Positions 1 through 5,717 of a DNA stretch of 6,859 nucleotides are shown one piece after another. Below the pieces are notes generated by a model that saw only the letters and a list, made by a program, of their open reading frames with translations, made no database searches and was not told the origin of the DNA. The position numbers and the translations under genes are program-made. Source of the stretch: Nitrospirales bacterium (GTDB lineage: Bacteria > Nitrospirota > Nitrospiria > Nitrospirales > UBA2166); NCBI GenBank assembly GCA_029261375.1, contig JAJDBL010000310.1, positions 1-6,859 on the forward strand, in the 5' to 3' direction. How positions within the stretch are numbered: the first letter of the stretch is position 1; every line of letters begins with the position of its first letter.

Positions 1-1205
1 TGCACACCCCGAGTCGTGTTACGTAAACTATCCAGTCGATGTGCATCTGGATTGATGCTTATCAACACACCCTGCGCTTGCGCATAACGACACATTGTCC
101 AATCGAGATCCAGTCTGCGGGGATTGGCATTGAGTTCAATGATTTTGTCGTAGCGCTGCGCCGCATCGATGACTTGATAGAGATCGACGTTGTACCCCTC
201 CCGCGATGTCAGCAGTCGCCCGGTCGGATGTCCCAGCATGGTTAACGCAGGATGGTGCAACGCGTTGATAATACGCTCGGTCTGTGTCTCACATGACAGT
301 TCAAAATTGCTATGGACAGACCCGATGACGAAATCAAACCATTCTAAAACGTCATCATCATAGTCCAAGCTTCCATCGGAAAGAATATCGGCCTCGATGC
401 CCTTAAAAATCTTGATGCCAGGAACCTGCGATTGAATGAGCTCAATTTCACGATGCTGCGTAAGGATGTGCTCACGGGTGAGTCCATGAGCATAGGGCAC
501 CGCCTGGCTGTGGTCGGAAATTCCAATGTACTCATAGCCCAGCTCCACGGCAGCCGAAACCATTTCTCCAATGGAGCCGGCTCCATCGCTGTAGTTCGTA
601 TGTACATGAAAAACCCCCTTAATCTGCTCCCGCCTCACAAGGTGTTCAAGCCGCCCTTCCTGCGCTAACTCGATCTCTCCACAGCCTTCTCTCAACTCGG
701 GAGGAATAAGGGGTAATCCTAGCGCCGCATAGACATCCGCCTCGTCAGCACAGGCAACGAGGGCACCATCTCGACACAAGCCACGCTCATTGAGTACGAG
801 GCCGCGGTCATGAGCGATGGTTCGTAGCTGAGCCAAATGCTCGTCAGAGCCGGTCATGAGCAACAACATGTGAGGAAACTGGTCTGGGGAAACCGAGACA
901 AGGTCAAGTGGAATACGCGCGGGGCGATGTCGCTCGATGACCTGATTGAAACCCGCAGTCACCGGAGCAGCAACAAGAAGGTCAATCGAATGCACAACTG
1001 CCATATCACGGCGGAGCCGCCCGGTGAGGGAAAGGCAATCGGCAAGCTTGTTCACTCTAAGAGCATCGAGGAGAGCTTTGGCTTCTTGATATGCGGTACG
1101 GTGGAGAAACCACCTTCCTGACTCTTCGTGGTGCACGTGATCCACAGTCCGAAGATCCTCCAGAGATGGCGAGCAGGGCTCCCGCAGCATCCAGCGCAAA
1201 AACAT
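1..1205 (-). CDS. polX: PolX-family protein with intact PHP domain and degenerate, N-terminally shortened polymerase domain (C-terminus cut by window edge)
   Basis: Translating the minus strand from ATG 1205 gives 401 residues open to the window edge. PolX proteins combine an X-family DNA polymerase with a PHP 3'-5' exonuclease and act in gap-filling repair. Residues about 45-175 resemble the PolX palm and thumb: GRLRR (62-66), SIDLL (73-77), LDLVSV (from 100), MTGSDEH, LNERG and IPPELRE. The PHP domain (about 195 onward) is complete in its ligands: HVHTNYSDG (H200, H202, D207), DHS (H232), GIEADIL (E271), SVHS (H298), GHPTGR (H326) and PDAH (D387, H389). Only the last 25-30 residues should lie beyond the edge. 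The usual N-terminal 8-kDa and helix-hairpin-helix region (about 140 residues) is absent, and the upstream DNA is occupied by queG. The first catalytic Asp of DxD is Ser73. I infer that polymerase activity is lost and nuclease or phosphoesterase activity is kept. The start is uncertain: ATG 1265 and GTG 1136 are in frame, and none has a clear ribosome site. Confidence 0.85.
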   Translation of the reverse strand, partial: MFLRWMLREPCSPSLEDLRTVDHVHHEESGRWFLHRTAYQEAKALLDALRVNKLADCLSLTGRLRRDMAVVHSIDLLVAAPVTAGFNQVIERHRPARIPLDLVSVSPDQFPHMLLLMTGSDEHLAQLRTIAHDRGLVLNERGLCRDGALVACADEADVYAALGLPLIPPELREGCGEIELAQEGRLEHLVRREQIKGVFHVHTNYSDGAGSIGEMVSAAVELGYEYIGISDHSQAVPYAHGLTREHILTQHREIELIQSQVPGIKIFKGIEADILSDGSLDYDDDVLEWFDFVIGSVHSNFELSCETQTERIINALHHPALTMLGHPTGRLLTSREGYNVDLYQVIDAAQRYDKIIELNANPRRLDLDWTMCRYAQAQGVLISINPDAHRLDSLRNTTRGV

Positions 1206-1299
1206 TATGATATCATGGCGTTCGCTATGCCACCCACCGACGCACCCAATCGCATTCCCTGTCATCAAGAGCGCCGTTCCAACGGATGCCACACAGCCC
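1206..1299. promoter_or_regulatory. Divergent intergenic region between polX-like gene and queG, with a 10-bp palindrome
   Basis: If queG starts at GTG 1300 and the polX-like gene at ATG 1205, this 94-base gap must hold both promoters. At 1207-1216 it contains the perfect palindrome ATGATATCAT. AT-rich hexamers resembling -10 boxes overlap it: TATGAT at 1206-1211 on the plus strand and CATAAT at 1209-1204 on the minus strand. Neither has a recognisable -35 at normal spacing, so the promoter assignment is tentative. If queG instead starts at ATG 1207, the two genes would begin one base apart and this region would be coding. Confidence 0.3.
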
Positions 1300-2289
1300 G
1301 TGACCCTCAGCAATCGAATTAAGGATCACGCTCGCGAACTTGGCTTTGACCAGGTTGGAATCAGTCGAGTCGCACACGATGGCAGAGATCAACCAGGAAA
1401 ACGCCTTCACGAATGGCTAAACCGTGGGTATCACGGCACCATGAACTGGATGCCTCGCACAGCCCAGAAACGGGCCGATATCACGGAAGTGTTTCCGGAC
1501 GTACGCTCTGTGGTTTCGGTCGCAGTGAACTACTACACGAACTACGTGCCGGATGAAACGAACGGCAATGGCAGAATCGCGCGGTATGCATGGGGAGACG
1601 ATTACCATTTCATGATGGACTCGCGGCTCACGGCATTTGCTGCGTGGATCGAGGAAGAGGCCGCGAGGGGAGGGACAAGGTGCGAGACTCGGACCTACAT
1701 TGACACCGGGCCCATCCTAGAGAAAGCGTGGGCACAACAGGCCGGGATCGGCTGGATAGGAAAACATTCCAACCTTGTGTCCACCACCCATGGTTCCTGG
1801 CTTATTTTGGGCGAGGTCCTCGTCTCTCTTGACCTTCAGGAGGATGAGCCTACGCCTGACCAATGTGGCTCCTGTCAGCTGTGCATCGACATATGTCCCA
1901 CCCAAGCCATACCAGAGCCCTATGTACTGGATGCGACAAAATGCATTGCATACCTTACAATCGAATATCGCGGTCCCATCCCGCAGACATTTCACGCAGA
2001 CATAGGAAATCGCATCTTTGGATGTGACGATTGTCTCGACATTTGCCCCTACAATCACAATGCCGTTCCCTCAACTGAAGCGGCATTTCAGCCTCGTCCT
2101 ATTGCCCTAAAGACGGATCTCCGGGAACTTACAGACCAATCCACGATAGAGTTTCAAACCATGTTCAAGAATAGCCCCGTTAAGCGGGCAAAACATGAAG
2201 GGTTGCAGCGCAACGTGGACATCGCAGGAAGCAACGCTCATCCCTCTACCTCATTGCACGCGGCCATCACACCAAAGCGGACAGGTTGA
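1300..2289 (+). CDS. queG: Epoxyqueuosine reductase QueG
   Basis: QueG reduces epoxyqueuosine to queuosine at position 34 of tRNAs with GUN anticodons, the last step of queuosine synthesis, using cobalamin and two [4Fe-4S] clusters in the cytoplasm. From GTG 1300 the protein is 329 residues. The N-terminal domain contains ELGFDQVGIS and YHGTMNWM. The catalytic acid is probably D135 in YIDTGP, followed by LEKAWAQQAGIGWIGKHSN. The ferredoxin-like region supplies eight cysteines: C189, C192, C195, C199 (CGSCQLCIDICP), C215 (CIAYL), and C242, C245, C249 (FGCDDCLDICPYN). The tail has SPVKRAKHEGLQRN and then ends early, so the HEAT-like C-terminus of the longer E. coli type (379 residues) is mostly missing, as in other short QueG proteins. 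I chose the GTG because family similarity begins just after it. The in-frame ATG 1207 would add 31 residues with no family resemblance. Neither start has a strong ribosome site. queE follows after 2 bases. Confidence 0.95.
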   Translation: MTLSNRIKDHARELGFDQVGISRVAHDGRDQPGKRLHEWLNRGYHGTMNWMPRTAQKRADITEVFPDVRSVVSVAVNYYTNYVPDETNGNGRIARYAWGDDYHFMMDSRLTAFAAWIEEEAARGGTRCETRTYIDTGPILEKAWAQQAGIGWIGKHSNLVSTTHGSWLILGEVLVSLDLQEDEPTPDQCGSCQLCIDICPTQAIPEPYVLDATKCIAYLTIEYRGPIPQTFHADIGNRIFGCDDCLDICPYNHNAVPSTEAAFQPRPIALKTDLRELTDQSTIEFQTMFKNSPVKRAKHEGLQRNVDIAGSNAHPSTSLHAAITPKRTG

Positions 2290-2291
2290 AG

Positions 2292-2930
2292 ATGCTGAGA
2301 GTGAGTGAGATCTACCTCAGTATCCAAGGCGAATCGACATATGTCGGATTACCTTGCGTCTTCGTGCGCCTCACTGGATGCTCACTACGCTGTTCCTGGT
2401 GCGATACCACGCATGCTTTCTACGGCGGGACGGAGATGACGATCACTGAGGTGTGCGAACAGGTTCAGAGTCAGGGCACAACCTTGGTTGAGATCACCGG
2501 AGGCGAACCCCTTGATCAACCAGAGGCCATTCTCCTTGTTGAACGCCTCTGTAACTTAGACTACGACGTGTTGATCGAAACCAGCGGAGCGAAAGACATC
2601 GCTCCGCTCGACGACCGGGCTCACGTGATTCTCGATGTGAAATGCCCTGGAAGTAAAATGACAGAGCACATGCACTGGAAAAACCTTAGTGAAGTAAAGT
2701 TAAAGGATGAGATGAAGTTTGTGATTGCGGATAGAATAGATTATGACTGGGCAGTTTCTATCCTACGATATTATCGACTCATTGGGCGATGTCCGGTTCT
2801 CTTCTCGCCAGTATTTGGGACGCTAGAACCTCACGCCCTCACTGAATGGGTTCTCCACGACCACCTGGACGTCCGCGTCCAACTACAACTCCACAAATAC
2901 ATTTGGGATCCTCAAGCGCAGGGCGTCTGA
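2292..2930 (+). CDS. queE: 7-carboxy-7-deazaguanine synthase QueE (radical SAM)
   Basis: QueE is a radical-SAM enzyme that rearranges 6-carboxytetrahydropterin to 7-carboxy-7-deazaguanine, the ring-contraction step towards preQ0 and queuosine. The 212-residue protein has the usual length. It opens with SEIYLSIQGE. The cluster motif CSLRCSWC places C30, C34 and C37 in the CxxxCxxC arrangement for the SAM-binding [4Fe-4S] cluster. EITGGEPL (GGEP at 70-73) is the SAM-contact motif, and LDVKCPGS (D115-C118) and the C-terminal VQLQLHKYIW match the family. ATG 2292 is preferred: an AGG lies 6 bases upstream (2283-2285), inside the end of queG. A TTG at 2286 that overlaps the queG stop is an alternative. 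The near-contact with queG points to translational coupling. The QueD and QueC partners are not in the window. Confidence 0.95.
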   Translation: MLRVSEIYLSIQGESTYVGLPCVFVRLTGCSLRCSWCDTTHAFYGGTEMTITEVCEQVQSQGTTLVEITGGEPLDQPEAILLVERLCNLDYDVLIETSGAKDIAPLDDRAHVILDVKCPGSKMTEHMHWKNLSEVKLKDEMKFVIADRIDYDWAVSILRYYRLIGRCPVLFSPVFGTLEPHALTEWVLHDHLDVRVQLQLHKYIWDPQAQGV

Positions 2931-2953
2931 ACTCGCACAACGCAACAGCAGCA

Positions 2954-2977
2954 AGGTCACGTGAACCTAATATTAAG
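2954..2977 (+). promoter_or_regulatory. Candidate operator/promoter upstream of pepA
   Basis: In the 70-base gap between queE and pepA, an imperfect inverted repeat (AGGT, CACGTG, one extra A, ACCT) spans 2954-2968. Directly after it lies the AT-rich stretch TAATATTAAG (2968-2977), whose TAATAT could serve as a -10 element about 27 bases before the pepA start. No good -35 hexamer is visible at 17-base spacing, so this may be an activator-dependent promoter or chance. Confidence 0.25.
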
Positions 2978-2987
2978 AACAGTACAG

Positions 2988-2994
2988 AAAGGGG
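2988..2994 (+). promoter_or_regulatory. Ribosome binding site supporting the TTG start of pepA
   Basis: AAAGGGG at 2988-2994 is purine-rich and Shine-Dalgarno-like, ending 6 bases before TTG 3001. No other in-frame start nearby has comparable support, so it decides the pepA start. Confidence 0.6.
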
Positions 2995-3000
2995 CATCCA

Positions 3001-4515
3001 TTGGCACCAACCATTAAGGCAAAAACAGGACGGATAGAGAACGAACGCACCGACGCAATCATCTTCGCACGCTTTCAAGATGATTCACGGCTGCAAGGCG
3101 CACTTGCTCAGATTGACCGCCTCACACGGGGGCGTGTAAAGCCTCTCCTCACGAGCGGCGAATTTCAGGGAAAAGCGAACCAAGTATCCGTGCTCCATAT
3201 GCACGGTGAAATCCCTGCGAAACGGGTGGTATTAGTAGGGCTTGGAAAGAAAAGCTTGGCGAAAGCAGACGCATTCCGACGGGCGATCGCGACAGCCAGC
3301 AAGGCATTGCGGTCGATGGAGGCAACCACCTTCAGCATTGCGGTCCCTGAACGTGGGGTCGCTGGAGCAACCCTCGAAGAAACCAGCCAAGCAATCACTG
3401 AGGGATCGATACTCGGCCTGTATCAATTTCTCGTCTACAAGAGCAAACCAGCCATACAAAAGAAACCCATTCGGGCCATCACCTTGGTCACCCCGGATGA
3501 GAACTCGATCTTTGCCGTCCGCGCCGGTGCTGAGCGAGGAACGATCGTCGCCGACGCAGTCAACGCCGTGCGGGATCTGTGCAACCACCCGTCAAACGTC
3601 GTCACCCCCACGCGGCTAGCGCAGGAGGCAAAAGCTATTGCAAAGTCCAAGAACGTGACCTGTACGATCTTGGACCGCGCCAAAGCACGCAAGCTCGGGA
3701 TGGGGGCATATCTTGGGGTCGCGCAAGGCAGCCACGAACCCCCTCAATTCATCGTGCTCGAGTACTCAGGCACATCCAAAAAGACGAAACCAATCGCGCT
3801 TGTCGGCAAAGCCGTCACGTTTGATACCGGAGGCATCTCCCTGAAACCAGCGGACAACATGGAGAGAATGAAGGCGGACATGACTGGCGGCGCCATTGTT
3901 CTGTCTACCATCCGCGCCATCGCGCAGCTTAAACTCCCTCTCAATGTGGTAGGCATCGTGCCCGCAACGGAAAACATGCCTGGCGGACAGGCGACCAAAC
4001 CTGGAGACATTCTGACAAGCCTGTCAGGAAAAACGATTGAGGTGCTGAATACTGACGCAGAAGGTCGGCTCATCCTTGCAGATGGTCTGGCCTATGCGAT
4101 GCGTTACAAACCCGCAATGGTGATCGATATCGCCACCCTCACCGGAGCGGTCTTTGTCGCCCTCGGCAGTCATGCGGTCGGAGTCTTAGGCACAGATGAC
4201 GCCCTGATCAATCGTGTGACACGCGTCGGGGAGGCCATTGGCGAACGTGCATGGCAGCTCCCGCTGTGGGACGAATATAAAGAGCAGATCAAAAGCGATG
4301 TTGCCGATGTGAAAAATATTGGCGGTCGAGGCGGAGGGACCATCACAGCAGCAGCATTTCTCAGCCATTTTGTCGGCGACTGTTCGTGGGTGCATCTCGA
4401 TATCGCAGGCACCGACTGGGGTGAAGCGCCACGGCACTATATTCCGAAAGGACCAACAGGAATTGGAACGAGGCTAGTCATCCAACTCCTGAGAGATGTC
4501 GCCGCGAAGCCGTGA
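3001..4515 (+). CDS. pepA: Leucyl aminopeptidase (M17 family)
   Basis: PepA is a cytosolic di-metal exopeptidase that removes N-terminal residues, classically leucine, from peptides, and normally assembles as a hexamer. The 504-residue protein has full family length. The N-terminal macro-like domain covers roughly 1-165 and the catalytic domain about 170-500. Metal and catalytic residues are all present and fall at the same numbers as in E. coli PepA: K270 and D275 (GKAVTFDTGG), K282 (SLKP), D293 (MKADMTGG), and D352, E354 and R356 in the signature NTDAEGRL. CNHPSNVVTP precedes the catalytic domain, and IGGRGGGTITAAAFL follows it. The start is TTG, supported by AAAGGGG 6 bases upstream. It is separated from queE by 70 bases, so it may have its own promoter. 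Some relatives also bind DNA in recombination or regulation, which cannot be judged here. Confidence 0.97.
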   Translation: MAPTIKAKTGRIENERTDAIIFARFQDDSRLQGALAQIDRLTRGRVKPLLTSGEFQGKANQVSVLHMHGEIPAKRVVLVGLGKKSLAKADAFRRAIATASKALRSMEATTFSIAVPERGVAGATLEETSQAITEGSILGLYQFLVYKSKPAIQKKPIRAITLVTPDENSIFAVRAGAERGTIVADAVNAVRDLCNHPSNVVTPTRLAQEAKAIAKSKNVTCTILDRAKARKLGMGAYLGVAQGSHEPPQFIVLEYSGTSKKTKPIALVGKAVTFDTGGISLKPADNMERMKADMTGGAIVLSTIRAIAQLKLPLNVVGIVPATENMPGGQATKPGDILTSLSGKTIEVLNTDAEGRLILADGLAYAMRYKPAMVIDIATLTGAVFVALGSHAVGVLGTDDALINRVTRVGEAIGERAWQLPLWDEYKEQIKSDVADVKNIGGRGGGTITAAAFLSHFVGDCSWVHLDIAGTDWGEAPRHYIPKGPTGIGTRLVIQLLRDVAAKP

Positions 4516-4529
4516 TGACAATAGCAATT

Positions 4530-4544
4530 CAGCTGTTGAAGCTG
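4530..4544 (+). terminator. Weak hairpin downstream of pepA
   Basis: CAGCT and AGCTG form a 5-bp stem around a 5-base loop (GTTGA), starting 15 bases after the pepA stop. There is no proper T-run behind it, only a TTTCCCCCTT stretch about 15 bases later. A working intrinsic terminator is therefore doubtful. Confidence 0.15.
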
Positions 4545-4574
4545 GATCCTGATGGACTGTTTCCCCCTTCAACC

Positions 4575-4594
4575 TTTAGTCAACTAAACTGACT
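4575..4594. promoter_or_regulatory. Overlapping inverted repeats just before nagZ
   Basis: TTTAGT-CA-ACTAAA (4575-4588) is a perfect 6-bp inverted repeat with a 2-base spacer. A second repeat, AGTCA at 4578-4582 against TGACT at 4590-4594, overlaps it. The pair ends 5 bases before the nagZ ATG, where a ribosome site would be expected, and no Shine-Dalgarno sequence is visible. It could be an operator or a small mRNA structure that limits initiation. Confidence 0.3.
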
Positions 4595-4599
4595 TTCCT

Positions 4600-5709
4600 A
4601 TGACTCTACGAGAGAAGATAGGCCAACTCTTTATTCTGGGGTTTCATGGCACCGAAGTCTCAGGCGACCTCGTCCGGCTGTTATCCATCTACCAGCCGGG
4701 CGGGGTCATTCTGTTTGCGCGCAACCTTGAACACCCTGTCCAAGCCGCATCATTGATCAATGATCTACAGTCACACTCGCCAACAGTTCCTCTCTGGATA
4801 TCGATCGACCACGAAGGCGGAAACGTCTTTCGGCTGCCAAACGGGTTAACCGCACTCCCTCCAAATGGACTCTTGGGACGGCTCAATTCGGAGGAATCAG
4901 TTCGGTCTGTCGCCTCGATCGGAGCCCTTGAACTTCGCGCGATCGGAGTAAACGTCAATTACGCCCCGGTCTTGGATCTCGATACCAATCCTCTGAATCC
5001 GATCATCGGTGAACGCAGCTTTGGATCAGATCAAGAAACCGTGTCACGTTTAGGCTGGGTCATGAGCACCACCTATCAAGAACATGGCATCCTGCCCTGC
5101 GGGAAACACTTTCCAGGGCATGGCGACACTGATGCAGACTCCCATCGTGAACTTCCATCTGTGGGGCATTCTGCGGAACGCCTCAGAGAGGTAGAATGTC
5201 GCCCGTTCCAAAATTTGATTCAAAAAGGCCTGCCTGCAATCATGACTGCACACGTGCAGTATCCTCAACTCGATGCTGAATACCCGGCATCACTATCAAA
5301 AACGATCCAAACCAAGCTTCTCCGCGATGAATGGGGGTTTGACGGCCTCATCTTTAGTGATGATCTTGAAATGGCCGGGATCACCGATCATTTTGACGTC
5401 GAGGTAGCAGCGATGCTTGCGATCGAAGCGGGGAGTGACCAGCTGCTCATTTGCCACAACCAAGACAAGCAGATGAAAGCGATGGATGCCACCTATGCGG
5501 CCGTACAGTCGGGACGTATTTCAGAAGCACATATCACTCAATCATATGATCGCATCATGCACTACAAGAAGCTCTACGCATTCCCGCATGCGCCCGCAAC
5601 ACTCACCGCGATCTCCGACGTCGTTGGTGCCGCCGCGAACAAAGAAATCATCGAAGCCATCATGGCTGCAGACGGCCCAACCTCCGCCGAACCAACACTC
5701 CCGAACTGA
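4600..5709 (+). CDS. nagZ: Beta-N-acetylhexosaminidase NagZ (GH3)
   Basis: NagZ cleaves N-acetylglucosamine from anhydro-muropeptides in the cytoplasm during cell-wall recycling, through a covalent glycosyl-enzyme intermediate. The 369-residue protein is slightly longer than the roughly 340 of E. coli NagZ because of a tail of about 40 residues rich in Ala and Pro. It opens directly with LREKIGQLFILGFHG and has no signal peptide, which agrees with a cytoplasmic enzyme. Family motifs include IDHEGG, PVLDLDTNP and GERSFGSD. The KHFPGHGDT...DSH loop (K169, H170, D180, H182) supplies the general acid/base dyad, and the nucleophile is D254 in FSDDLEM. ATG 4600 fits the family N-terminus although no ribosome site is visible before it. 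It is followed after 8 bases by a transporter gene, so the two are probably cotranscribed. Confidence 0.95.
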   Translation: MTLREKIGQLFILGFHGTEVSGDLVRLLSIYQPGGVILFARNLEHPVQAASLINDLQSHSPTVPLWISIDHEGGNVFRLPNGLTALPPNGLLGRLNSEESVRSVASIGALELRAIGVNVNYAPVLDLDTNPLNPIIGERSFGSDQETVSRLGWVMSTTYQEHGILPCGKHFPGHGDTDADSHRELPSVGHSAERLREVECRPFQNLIQKGLPAIMTAHVQYPQLDAEYPASLSKTIQTKLLRDEWGFDGLIFSDDLEMAGITDHFDVEVAAMLAIEAGSDQLLICHNQDKQMKAMDATYAAVQSGRISEAHITQSYDRIMHYKKLYAFPHAPATLTAISDVVGAAANKEIIEAIMAADGPTSAEPTLPN

Positions 5710-5717
5710 CACGATTG

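Noticed and set aside
39..1322. Several plus-strand open frames of 60-95 codons
   Set aside because: They lie antisense to the PolX/PHP reading frame, whose motifs are unmistakable, and have no family resemblance or ribosome sites.
3165..4437. Antisense and shifted open frames inside pepA, up to about 125 codons
   Set aside because: pepA is complete with all catalytic residues, and these frames are by-products of its codon composition.
5245..5260. Inverted repeat ACTGCA-CACG-TGCAGT
   Set aside because: It lies within the conserved NagZ segment MTAHVQYP, so coding constraint and chance explain it.
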